Shown one piece after another: positions 9,293-17,301 of a stretch of DNA of 64,000 nucleotides (the first letter of the stretch is position 1; each line of letters begins with the position of its first letter). Both the position numbers and the translations under genes were made by a program. Below the pieces are notes generated by a model. That model was not told the origin of the DNA. It saw only the letters and a program-made list of their open reading frames with translations, and did no database searches. The DNA is from Methyloversatilis discipulorum (GTDB lineage: Bacteria; Pseudomonadota; Gammaproteobacteria; Burkholderiales; Rhodocyclaceae), in assembly GCF_018780585.1 (NCBI RefSeq), contig NZ_JADMJL010000011.1, positions 62,001 through 126,000 on the forward strand, given 5' to 3'.

Positions 9293-9326
9293 CTGTAGGA
9301 GCGGTCTTCTGACCGCGACTGCGGCG
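9293..9326. repeat. REP-like palindrome, single unit
   Basis: A single unit with the palindrome GCGGTCTTCTGACCGC lies between the metallohydrolase and the SoxYZ-like gene. It is the same type as the units at 2354, 5682 and 16444. Confidence 0.6.
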
Positions 9327-9426
9327 TGTGTCGGTGCACGGCGGCCAGGCGACCTGGGTTACAGAACAATCGAGCGATCGGCGTCAGACTGATCGTCGCA
9401 GAGCAGTCCATCTGGAGGAGAAGAAC

Positions 9427-10251
9427 ATGAGTATTTCGCGCAGGCTTGCCTTTCTGCTGGCCGGCTTTCTGTGGGTCGCCGGTGTCCAGGCGGCCGACGA
9501 CGGGTCCGACACGGCGATCTGGGGCAAGGTGAAGACGCTGCTGGTCGGTGATCGCCCGGTGATCGACGACACGGCCGGCAGCGTGATCGAACTGGAGGCA
9601 CCAGTCCGCGCCGAGGACGCAGCGGTGGTGCCGCTGGCGGTACGCACGAAGCAGCAGCCGGGCGGCGTACATGTCAGCAAGGTGCACCTCGTGATCGACG
9701 AGAACCCGTCGCCGATCGGTGGCACCTTCACCTTTTCGCCCATTGCAGGGCGCGCCGACATCGAGACGCGGGTGCGCATCGAGGCTTACAGCTGGGTGCG
9801 CGCGCTGGCCGAAACCAGTGACGGCAAGGTCTATATGGCGCGCCGCTACGTGAAGGCGTCGGGCGGCTGTTCGGCGCCGGCCGGCAAGGATCAGGAAGAG
9901 GCGATGGCGCGCCTGGGCAAGATGAAGCTCAAGCTCGACGACGACGCCGTCGCCGGTCAGCCGAGCGCGGCACAGCTGATGATCAGTCACCCGAACAGTT
10001 CCGGTCTGGCGATGGACCAGCTGACGCGCCTCTACGTGCCGCCGCACTTCGTGCGCCGGGTCGAGGTGAGCTACGCCGGTGAGCCGGTGATGACCGCCGA
10101 CGTCGATTTCTCGATCAGCGAAAACCCCAACTTCCGCTTCTGGTTCGTGCCCAAGGGCGAGGGCGAACTGAAGGCGGTCATCGTCGATTCGAAGGACCTG
10201 AAGTTCGAGAGCGCGGTGGCCATCCGGCCAGGCATGAAGGGCGGCAGCTGA
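9427..10251 (+). CDS. Quinoprotein dehydrogenase-associated SoxYZ-like carrier protein
   Basis: A 274-residue exported protein that fuses a SoxY-like half and a SoxZ-like half. The signal peptide ends near GVQAADD. The SoxY-like part ends in KASGGCSAPAG, where Cys148 is placed like the swinging-arm cysteine of SoxY, which carries sulfur intermediates. The SoxZ-like part spans about 165-274 (ISHPNSSG, VSYAGEPVMTADVDFSISENP). GGAGGAG sits just before ATG 9427. This fusion is known next to PQQ-dependent dehydrogenase genes (TIGR04557-type). Together with the neighbouring metallohydrolases it probably forms a periplasmic thiol-linked relay; its chemistry is not established. Confidence 0.9.
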   Translation: MSISRRLAFLLAGFLWVAGVQAADDGSDTAIWGKVKTLLVGDRPVIDDTAGSVIELEAPVRAEDAAVVPLAVRTKQQPGGVHVSKVHLVIDENPSPIGGTFTFSPIAGRADIETRVRIEAYSWVRALAETSDGKVYMARRYVKASGGCSAPAGKDQEEAMARLGKMKLKLDDDAVAGQPSAAQLMISHPNSSGLAMDQLTRLYVPPHFVRRVEVSYAGEPVMTADVDFSISENPNFRFWFVPKGEGELKAVIVDSKDLKFESAVAIRPGMKGGS

Positions 10252-10300
10252 GCGCCGCGGACAGGCAGTGTACGGCCGGCGACGCCGGCCGCAACGGGCA

Positions 10301-10654
10301 TTACTTGATGAAGCAGCGCTTCTTTGACTCGGACACGATGCCCATGTATTTCTTGACCGCATCCTTGGTCTGGTCGGTGCCGCGGAACATGCCGCCGCGC
10401 TCACCGCTCATGCCCGACGAGCGGCTGAAGCTCGACAGTTCGACGTATTCGTCGTAGTTCAGCTTTTCGGCGATCTCGTCGATAAGGCACGAACACTTGT
10501 AGATGTATTCGTGGTTGTTGCCATAGGTCTGCAGGCATTCGAGCGCGAATTCGACGCGCGACGACGTCGGGTAGTCGTTCGCTGCAGAAGCCAGCCCCGG
10601 CGCGAGCAGGGCGGCGAGCGTGGCGACAGTGATCTGGAAACGATGGACGTTCAA
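10301..10654 (-). CDS. Small exported cysteine-containing protein of the quinoprotein cluster
   Basis: A 117-residue protein with a signal peptide (LAALLAPGLASAAND) and a mature part with cysteines in ALECLQTYG, YKCSCLIDEIAEKL and a C-terminal KKRCFIK: four in all, suggesting disulfides or metal binding in the periplasm. I choose the TTG at 10652-10654 as start because GAGGAG lies seven bases upstream; an earlier TTG would overlap that site. It is encoded opposite to and between the SoxYZ-like and second metallohydrolase genes, and diverges from the latter. I do not recognise a named family; its location suggests a role in the same relay. Confidence 0.7.
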   Translation of the reverse strand: MNVHRFQITVATLAALLAPGLASAANDYPTSSRVEFALECLQTYGNNHEYIYKCSCLIDEIAEKLNYDEYVELSSFSRSSGMSGERGGMFRGTDQTKDAVKKYMGIVSESKKRCFIK

Positions 10655-10762
10655 ACCGGTTCTCCTCAATTGTTATCGACGGACTTGTTATCTGCGAACC
10701 TCGGTGGCTCGGCCTCGTCGGGTGCAGAAAAGGCTAGCACAGCGCTGAAGACCACCGTCGGT

Positions 10763-11764
10763 ATGCCCAAGTTTCGCGGGATTCTTTCCTTGTTGCGCGG
10801 CGCGGTCATCGCGATTTTCTGGTTCCTGCCCGCGGCGGTGCTGCAGGCGCAGACCTTGCCAGCGCTGACCGTGCGCACGCTGGCCGACGGCGTGCACGTG
10901 CTGCCGGCGCCGTCCTTCGAAGTGACGGCCGAAAACGCCGGCTTCGTCACCAATATCGGCGTGATCGAGGACGCGCGCGGTCTGGTGCTGATCGGCACCG
11001 GCACTAGCCACCGCTTCGCGCAGCACCTGAAGACCTTTGTCGAATCGCGATTCGGCAAACCGGTGATCGCTGCGGTCAATCTGTACGGCGGCGGCGACCA
11101 CGTGCTGGGCAACGGTTTTTTTGTGTCACGGGGTGTGCCGGTTGCGGCGCAGATTGAAACAGACCGCTTCATCCGGGCCAGTTGCCACACCTGTGTCGAG
11201 CGCCTGACCGCGGCACTGGGCGAAAATATGATGTCGAGTACCGAACCGACACCGGCGACGGTAGTGTTTGAAAGCACGGGCCATCTGCCCGGCGTTTCGC
11301 GCAGGCTGAAGCTGCTTCATTTCGGCCACACCTTCCAGCCCGGTGCGACGGCGCTGCTCGACGAGGCGACGGGAACGCTTTTTGCCGGCGAGCTGGGCGC
11401 CGCGCGCTATCTGCCCGATCTGTACAACGCGCAGGAGCGCGGCTGGCGCGACGCGCTGGCGCAGCTGGGCCGGATGGACGTGAAGCAGGTGGTGCCGGCG
11501 CACGGTGCACCGGGTGGCCGCGAGGTGCTGGAGGCGCCACGTCGCTACCTCGATACGCTGATCGCGCAGGTCGATACGCTGTTCGAGCAGGGCGTGTCGC
11601 TGCTTGAATCGCTGGAGAAGGTCGAGGCCGTCGGCTTCAATGACTGGTACGGGTACTCGGTGTGGCACCGGCGGAACGTGCATTTCGCCTACCTGCACCG
11701 GGAGCAGGGCGAGTTCGGCGCACTGACGGACAAGGGCGCAGGACCGGAAGAAGGACAGCACTGA
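10763..11764 (+). CDS. Quinoprotein relay metallohydrolase paralogue with altered metal site
   Basis: A 333-residue exported MBL-fold protein, paralogous to the one at 8.3 kb. The signal peptide lies within residues 8-30. The fold signposts remain (LIGTGTS, TGTLFAGE, VPAHG). Where the intact paralogue has THVHPDHLLGN, this one reads LYGGGDHVLGN: the first two His are replaced by Tyr108 and Gly110, while Asp112 and His113 stay. The bridging Asp of AGD is Glu. Zn binding must therefore be reduced or different, so it may be a non-catalytic partner. I start at ATG 10763, directly before the signal peptide. It is followed by the formate dehydrogenase genes. Confidence 0.8.
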   Translation: MPKFRGILSLLRGAVIAIFWFLPAAVLQAQTLPALTVRTLADGVHVLPAPSFEVTAENAGFVTNIGVIEDARGLVLIGTGTSHRFAQHLKTFVESRFGKPVIAAVNLYGGGDHVLGNGFFVSRGVPVAAQIETDRFIRASCHTCVERLTAALGENMMSSTEPTPATVVFESTGHLPGVSRRLKLLHFGHTFQPGATALLDEATGTLFAGELGAARYLPDLYNAQERGWRDALAQLGRMDVKQVVPAHGAPGGREVLEAPRRYLDTLIAQVDTLFEQGVSLLESLEKVEAVGFNDWYGYSVWHRRNVHFAYLHREQGEFGALTDKGAGPEEGQH

Positions 11765-11862
11765 ACAATGCGAGGGCGTCGGTACAGGCGCCCCGAAAAC
11801 TACATCGCGGACAAAAGCGAAGAAGTCACGCACAACGAACTGACTGAAGAGGATCACCGTAA

Positions 11863-13551
11863 ATGTCGGAACCGTTTTCCATCCCGCTGGAACAGATGCG
11901 CCGCATGGTCAAGCCGACGCCCAAGGGGCGCGCGCTTGATCAGCAGGCGGTGGACGAGGTCCGTGCGCTGCTCGGCAGGATGCCGCGCCGCCGCGACCTG
12001 CTGATCGAGTGCCTGCACCTGCTGCAGGACAATATCGGTGCCGTCCACGCCCGCCATCTGGCTGCCCTGGCGGCGGAGCTGAAGATGTCGCAGGCCGAGG
12101 TGTACGAGGTCGCGACCTTCTATCACCACTTCGACGTGGTCCGCGAAGGCGAAGCCGCGCCGCCGGAACTGACGGTGCGCGTCTGCGAAACGCTGTCGTG
12201 CGCGATGGCCGGTGCCGACGAACTGCTGCACAAGCTGCCGGGCATCCTCGGCACCAAGGTGCGCGTCATTCCGGCGCCCTGTGTCGGTCGCTGCGAACAG
12301 GCACCGGTGGTCGTGGTCGGCCAGAACGCGCTCGGTGGCGCCACCGAGGCGGCGGTCAAGGCGGCGGTGAAGGCGAAGGAAACGACCGCGCCGGCACCGA
12401 AGTACATCGGCTACAAGGCCTATCTGAAGGCGGGCGGCTACCAGCTGTTCCGTGATCTGGTGGAAGGTCGTCGCGATCCGGAAACCGTGATCACCGCGAT
12501 GGAGCACTCCGGCCTGCGCGGTCTCGGCGGCGCTGGTTTCCCGGCCGGCCGCAAGTGGCGCATCGTGCGCAGCGAAGCCGCGCCGCGCCTGATGGCTGTG
12601 AATATCGACGAAGGCGAACCCGGCACCTTCAAGGACCGCTGGTACCTCGAACGCGACCCGCACCGCTTCCTCGAAGGCATGCTGATCGCCGCCTACTGCG
12701 TCGGCATCGGCGAGGTCTATATCTACCTGCGCGACGAGTACGCCCATGTGCGCGAACTGCTGCAGAAGGAACTGAAGAAGCTGCTGGCCGATCCGCCCTG
12801 TGCGCTGCCGCCCATCCACCTGCGCCGCGGCGCGGGCGCCTACATCTGCGGCGAAGAGTCGGCGATGATCGAGTCGATCGAAGGCAAGCGCGGCATGCCG
12901 CGCCTGCGTCCGCCGTACGTGGCCCAGGTCGGCCTCTTCAACTATCCGACCCTCGAACACAATATGGAAACCGTGTTCTGGGTGCGCGACATCGTCGAGA
13001 AGGGCCCGGAGTGGTTCTCCAGCCAGGGCCGCAACGGCCGCAAGGGCCTGCGCTCGTTCTCGGTGTCCGGCCGGGTGAAGAAGCCGGGCGTGCATCTGGC
13101 GCCGGCCGGCATCTCGGTCAAGGAGCTGATCGCCGAGTACTGCGGCGGCATGCTCGACGGCCACACCTTCTACGGCTACCTGCCGGGTGGCGCTTCGGGC
13201 GGCATCCTGCCGGCCTCGATGGGCGACATCCCGCTCGACTTCGACACGCTGCAGCCGCACGGCTGCTTCATCGGTTCGGCCGCGGTGATCATCCTGTCCG
13301 ACAAGGACACGGCGACCGACGCCGCGCGCAGCATGATGCACTTCTTCGAGCACGAGTCCTGCGGCCAGTGCACGCCCTGCCGCGTCGGCACCTCGAAGAT
13401 GAACACGCTGATCGACAAGCCGGTGTGGGACACCGCGCTGGTCGAGGAACTGTCGCAGACCATGGTCGATGCGTCGATCTGCGGTCTCGGGCAGGCGGCA
13501 CCGAACCCGGTGCGCTGCGTGATCAAGTATTTCCCTGACGAAATCAAGTGA
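11863..13551 (+). CDS. fdhB: NAD-linked formate dehydrogenase beta subunit (NuoE-NuoF fusion)
   Basis: A 562-residue cytoplasmic diaphorase subunit that passes electrons from the alpha subunit to NAD. Residues ~1-165 are NuoE-like with a [2Fe-2S] set (Cys108, Cys113, Cys140, Cys144). Residues ~175-560 are NuoF-like, with the FMN/NADH site (GGAGFPAGRKW, ICGEESAMIESIEG) and the [4Fe-4S] motif CGQCTPCR plus a later Cys in SICGLG. The fused layout and length match the beta subunit of the tungsten FDH1 of Methylobacterium (about 570 residues) rather than the split FdsG/FdsB of Ralstonia. The alpha gene follows after 16 bases. Confidence 0.93.
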   Translation: MSEPFSIPLEQMRRMVKPTPKGRALDQQAVDEVRALLGRMPRRRDLLIECLHLLQDNIGAVHARHLAALAAELKMSQAEVYEVATFYHHFDVVREGEAAPPELTVRVCETLSCAMAGADELLHKLPGILGTKVRVIPAPCVGRCEQAPVVVVGQNALGGATEAAVKAAVKAKETTAPAPKYIGYKAYLKAGGYQLFRDLVEGRRDPETVITAMEHSGLRGLGGAGFPAGRKWRIVRSEAAPRLMAVNIDEGEPGTFKDRWYLERDPHRFLEGMLIAAYCVGIGEVYIYLRDEYAHVRELLQKELKKLLADPPCALPPIHLRRGAGAYICGEESAMIESIEGKRGMPRLRPPYVAQVGLFNYPTLEHNMETVFWVRDIVEKGPEWFSSQGRNGRKGLRSFSVSGRVKKPGVHLAPAGISVKELIAEYCGGMLDGHTFYGYLPGGASGGILPASMGDIPLDFDTLQPHGCFIGSAAVIILSDKDTATDAARSMMHFFEHESCGQCTPCRVGTSKMNTLIDKPVWDTALVEELSQTMVDASICGLGQAAPNPVRCVIKYFPDEIK

Positions 13552-13567
13552 AGGGACGGCAACCCAT

Positions 13568-16372
13568 ATGAACGCACCTCTTGATCCCGCGGTCGCCGCG
13601 GAAAGTATTGAATTCACGCTCGACGGGCAGACGATGAAGGCCCGTGTGGGCGAAACCATCATCCAGGCGGCTGCCCGCCAGGGTGTGGACATCCCGCACC
13701 TCTGCTACAAGGACGGCTATCGCCCGGACGGCAACTGCCGCGCCTGCGTCGTCGAGATCGAAGGCGAGCGCGTGCTCGCCCCCAGCTGCTGCCGCGCGCC
13801 GACGCCCGGCATGAAGGTGAAGGCCGAATCCGAGCGCGCCGTGAAGGCGCAGAAGATGGTGGTCGAGCTGCTGCTGTCCGACATGCCCGAGAAGACCTAC
13901 AAGCCGGATTCGGAACTGGCCTACTGGGCCGGCAAGCTCGGCGTGACCGACTCGCGCTTCGAAGCGCGCGAACAGCCGCCCTGCGACGAATCGCACCCGG
14001 CGATGAGCGTGAACCTCGACGCCTGCATCCAGTGCAACCGCTGCGTGCGCGCCTGCCGCGAAGAGCAGGGCAACGACGTGATCGGCTATGCCTTCCGCGG
14101 TTCGGACTCGAAGATCGTGTTCGACCAGGACGACCCGATGGGCGCCTCGACCTGCGTCGCCTGCGGCGAATGCGTGCAGGCCTGCCCGACCGGCGCGCTG
14201 ATGCCAGCCGGCGGTGTCGGCATGGTGAAGGCCGACAAGAAGGTCGATTCGGTCTGCCCGTATTGCGGCATCGGCTGCCAGCTGACCTATCACGTCAAGG
14301 ACGACAAGATCCTGATGGTGACCGGCCGTGACGGCCCGGCCAACGAGGAACGCCTGTGCGTTAAAGGCCGTTTCGGCTTCGACTACGCGCGCCACCCGCA
14401 GCGTCTGACCAAGCCGCTGATCCGCCGCGCCGACGCGCCCAAGCACAAGGACTTCGTGGTCGATCCGGCCAATCCGCTGACCGCCTTCCGCGAAGCCACG
14501 TGGGAAGAGGCGCTGGCGCTGGCCTCGGGCAAGCTGCGCGAAATCCGCGACAGCAAGGGGCCGAACGCGCTGGCCGGCTTCGGCTCGGCCAAGGGATCGA
14601 ACGAAGAGGCCTACCTGTTCCAGAAGCTGGTGCGTACCGGCTTCGGCACCAACAACGTCGACCACTGCACCCGCCTGTGCCACGCCTCGTCGGTCGCCGC
14701 ACTGCTTGAAGCGGTCGGTTCCGGCGCAGTGTCCAACCCGGTGCGCGACGTGCTGCATTCGGAAGTGATCTTCCTGATCGGCTCGAACCCGCTGGTGAAT
14801 CACCCGGTCGGCGCGACCTGGATGAAGAACGCAGTGCGCAACGGCGCGAAGCTCATCGTGTGCGACCCGCGTCGCAACGACCTGCAGCGCTACGCAACCC
14901 ACTTCCTGCAGTTCAAGCCGGACACCGACGTGGCCATGCTGAACGCGATGATGCACACCATCATCGAAGAGGGCCTGGTCGACGAAGCCTTCGTCAATGA
15001 CCGCACCTCCGGCTTCGAGGAACTGAAGAAGAACGTGGCCGACTTCTCGCCCGAGAAGATGGCCAAGATCTGCGGCATCCCGGCGGAAACGCTGCGCGAG
15101 GTCGCGCGCATGTTCGCCACCTCCAAGGCCTCGATGATCCTTTGGGGCATGGGCGTGTCGCAGCACGTGCACGGCACCGACAACGCGCGCTGCCTGATTT
15201 CGCTGGTCATGATGACCGGCCAGATCGGTCGCCGCGGCACCGGCCTGCATCCGCTGCGCGGCCAGAACAACGTGCAGGGCGCGTCCGACGCCGGTCTGAT
15301 CCCGATGGTGTTCCCGGACTACCAGGCGGTCGGCAACCAGACCATCCGCCAGAAGTTCGAAGAACTGTGGGGCACGACGCTGGACCCGAATCCGGGCCTG
15401 ACCGTGGTCGAGATCATGGACGCCATCCACGCCGGCAAGCTGCACGGCTGCTACATCATGGGCGAGAACCCGGCGATGTCCGACCCGGACGTCGACCACG
15501 CCCGCGACGCGCTGGCCAAGCTCGACTGGCTGGTCGTGCAGGACATCTTCCTGACCGAAACCGCCTACTTCGCCGACGTGGTGCTGCCGGCCTCGGCCTT
15601 CCCCGAGAAGACCGCGACCTTCACCAACACCGACCGCCAGGTGCAGCTGGGCCGCGCCGCCATCAACCCGCCGGGCGACGCCCGTCAGGATCTGTGGATC
15701 ATCCAGGAAATGGCCCGTGGCCTGGGTCTGGACTGGAACTACGGCGGTTCGAAGGACGTGTTCAACGAAATGCGCAAGGCGATGCATTCGATCGCCGGCA
15801 TCACCTGGGAACGTCTGGAGGCCGAGCATTCGGTCACCTACCCGTGCGAGAACGAGGGCGACCCGGGCGACGAAGTGGTGTTCATCGACAAGTTCCCGAC
15901 GCCCAACGGCCGCGCCAAGCTGGTACCGGCCAAGCTCATCACCGCCAACGAGAAGCCGGACGCCGAGTACCCGATGGTGCTCATCACCGGCCGTCAGCTG
16001 GAGCACTGGCACACCGGCTCGATGACCCGTCGCGCGTCGGTGCTCGACAGCATCGAGCCGATCGCTACCGTCACCGTGCATCCGGACGACGTCGCGAAGC
16101 TGAAGGTGAAGGCAGGCGATGTGGTCACCGTCGAATCCCGCCGCGGCAAGATCGCACTGTACGTGCGCATCGATCCGCACGTGCCGGTCGGTTCCGTGTT
16201 CATTCCGTTCGCGTACTACGAAGCGGCAGCGAACATGCTGACCAACCCGGCACTCGACCCGTTCGGCAAGATTCCGGAGTTCAAGTACTGCGCCGTGCGT
16301 CTGAAGAAGGGCGGCACGCCGACCCAGCTGTCGACTTACGGCGGTGGACAGGCGAAGCCGGTGACGGCGTAA
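13568..16372 (+). CDS. fdhA: NAD-linked formate dehydrogenase alpha subunit (Mo/W-bis-MGD)
   Basis: A 934-residue catalytic subunit that oxidises formate to CO2. Domain order: N-terminal [2Fe-2S] ferredoxin (CYKDGYRPDGNCRAC), NuoG-like and two-cluster ferredoxin region (CIQCNRCVRAC, CVACGECVQAC), a [4Fe-4S] motif starting at Cys230 (CPYCGIGCQ), then the molybdopterin domains. Cys371 in TRLCHASS is the likely metal ligand, followed by the conserved catalytic His, so this is the Cys rather than the selenocysteine type. The C-terminal pterin-binding domain has TGRQLEHWHTGSMTRR. No fdhD or delta-subunit gene is adjacent, as in Methylobacterium FDH1. Mo versus W cannot be read from sequence. Confidence 0.95.
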   Translation: MNAPLDPAVAAESIEFTLDGQTMKARVGETIIQAAARQGVDIPHLCYKDGYRPDGNCRACVVEIEGERVLAPSCCRAPTPGMKVKAESERAVKAQKMVVELLLSDMPEKTYKPDSELAYWAGKLGVTDSRFEAREQPPCDESHPAMSVNLDACIQCNRCVRACREEQGNDVIGYAFRGSDSKIVFDQDDPMGASTCVACGECVQACPTGALMPAGGVGMVKADKKVDSVCPYCGIGCQLTYHVKDDKILMVTGRDGPANEERLCVKGRFGFDYARHPQRLTKPLIRRADAPKHKDFVVDPANPLTAFREATWEEALALASGKLREIRDSKGPNALAGFGSAKGSNEEAYLFQKLVRTGFGTNNVDHCTRLCHASSVAALLEAVGSGAVSNPVRDVLHSEVIFLIGSNPLVNHPVGATWMKNAVRNGAKLIVCDPRRNDLQRYATHFLQFKPDTDVAMLNAMMHTIIEEGLVDEAFVNDRTSGFEELKKNVADFSPEKMAKICGIPAETLREVARMFATSKASMILWGMGVSQHVHGTDNARCLISLVMMTGQIGRRGTGLHPLRGQNNVQGASDAGLIPMVFPDYQAVGNQTIRQKFEELWGTTLDPNPGLTVVEIMDAIHAGKLHGCYIMGENPAMSDPDVDHARDALAKLDWLVVQDIFLTETAYFADVVLPASAFPEKTATFTNTDRQVQLGRAAINPPGDARQDLWIIQEMARGLGLDWNYGGSKDVFNEMRKAMHSIAGITWERLEAEHSVTYPCENEGDPGDEVVFIDKFPTPNGRAKLVPAKLITANEKPDAEYPMVLITGRQLEHWHTGSMTRRASVLDSIEPIATVTVHPDDVAKLKVKAGDVVTVESRRGKIALYVRIDPHVPVGSVFIPFAYYEAAANMLTNPALDPFGKIPEFKYCAVRLKKGGTPTQLSTYGGGQAKPVTA

Positions 16373-16393
16373 GCGCAAGCTGCAGCAGTGAAG

Positions 16394-16421
16394 ACCGGGG
16401 CCTTGAGCCCCGGTTTTTTTT
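16394..16421 (+). terminator. Rho-independent terminator after fdhA
   Basis: The stem ACCGGGGC/GCCCCGGT with a short CTTGA loop is followed directly by eight T. It lies 20 bases after the fdhA stop. Confidence 0.9.
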
Positions 16422-16443
16422 GGTCATGCGTCGGCGAGCGCTC

Positions 16444-16866
16444 CTGTAGGAGGGGTCTTCTGACCCCGACAGCGGCCAGTATCGAAGGCTGTGCAACCGG
16501 CATCGGCCCTGTCGCGGCCAAGGCCGCTCCCACGGAAGCTGCGCTCGACCCACGGCCGGAGCTTGGCTGGGGTTCTGTGGGAGGAGTCTTCTGACCCCGA
16601 CAGCGGCCGGGATCGAAGGCTGTGCGGCCGGCATCGGCCCTGTCGCGGCCAAGGCCGCTCCCACGGAAGCTGCGCTCGACCCACGGCCGGAGCTTGGCTG
16701 GGGTTCTGTGGGAGGAGTCTTCTGACCCCGACAGCGGCCGGGATCGAAGGCTGTGCGGCCGGCATCGGCCCTGTCGCGGCCAAGGCCGCTCCCACGGAAG
16801 CTGCGCTCGACCCACGGCCGGAGCTTGGCTGGGGTTCTGTGGGAGGGGTCTTCTGACCCCGACCGC
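16444..16866. repeat. 131-bp tandem array of paired REP-like palindromes
   Basis: Three nearly identical units with a period of exactly 131 bases start at 16444, 16575 and 16706, and a partial fourth starts at 16837. Each unit holds a GTCTTCTGACC-type palindrome, a ~25-base linker, an inverted GGCCAAGGCC-type palindrome ending CTCCCAC, and a ~45-base spacer. The first copy is the most diverged (GTAGGAGGGG and two spacer changes), while copies two and three look identical. The array fills the gap between the fdhA terminator and the riboswitch promoter. No protein is encoded: apparent open frames simply repeat with the array. Confidence 0.9.
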
Positions 16867-16888
16867 GGCGCTGGCGTCCTCGCCTGCC

Positions 16889-16916
16889 TTGACCCGCGCT
16901 CCGCATTTCGCATACC
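16889..16916 (+). promoter_or_regulatory. Candidate sigma-70 promoter for the cobalamin operon
   Basis: TTGACC (16889-16894) and CATACC (16911-16916) are separated by 16 bases and end about eight bases before the riboswitch begins. The -35 box is good and the -10 box is weak. Confidence 0.4.
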
Positions 16917-16923
16917 CTGCGCT

Positions 16924-17124
16924 CGCCTCAGGTGCCCCGCACAGCGTCCGCTGCAAGGGGTGAAACGGGAAGTCCGGTGCGCAGCCGCATTCGCGGTCTG
17001 CTATTCCGGCGCTGCCCCCGCAACGGTAAGCGAGTCGTAGCGATCCATTCAGCCACTGTGCCTTCGGCACGGGAAGGCGGATCGCACATATCCCCTCGTG
17101 AGCCCGGAGACCGGCCTGGCGCAA
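16924..17124 (+). promoter_or_regulatory. Cobalamin (B12) riboswitch
   Basis: The conserved blocks of the AdoCbl-type riboswitch appear in order: GGTGCC near the 5' end, GGGTGAAACGGGAAGTCCGG, GCTGCCCCCGCAACGGTAA, GGGAAGGCG and the B12 box AGCCCGGAGACCGGCC (17101-17116). It precedes a run of three same-strand genes ending in a TonB receptor, so high cobalamin should lower their expression. The ~180 bases from its end to the first start codon are GC-rich and could hold the expression platform; the ribosome site GGAGG lies at about 17291. Confidence 0.93.
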
Positions 17125-17301
17125 TGGGTCTTTCGACCCGACGACCGATGGCTGCGGTGGGCGGCCTGGGGCGCATGCGTTCGCTCGGCCGTGTTGCGGC
17201 CGTCCTATCCGTTCCTGTGCGTTTCTCGCGCGGCCTGCCGTGCGCCATCGGATTTTCTGCACTTCGCCGGCGGGTGATGCCGGCACTGCACGGAGGTCTG
17301 C

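Noticed and set aside
13544-16378. A 944-codon minus-strand frame opposite fdhA.
   Set aside because: Low-complexity Arg/His/Val/Leu product with no family resemblance; fdhA is unambiguous on the other strand.
16444-16866. The 131-bp repeats as a CRISPR array.
   Set aside because: Repeat and spacer are both constant between copies, the unit is too long, and no cas genes are nearby.
16491-16963. Repeat-derived open frames encoding similar ~100-residue peptides.
   Set aside because: They recur only because the array repeats every 131 bases (not a multiple of 3, so frames shift), and contain no domain.
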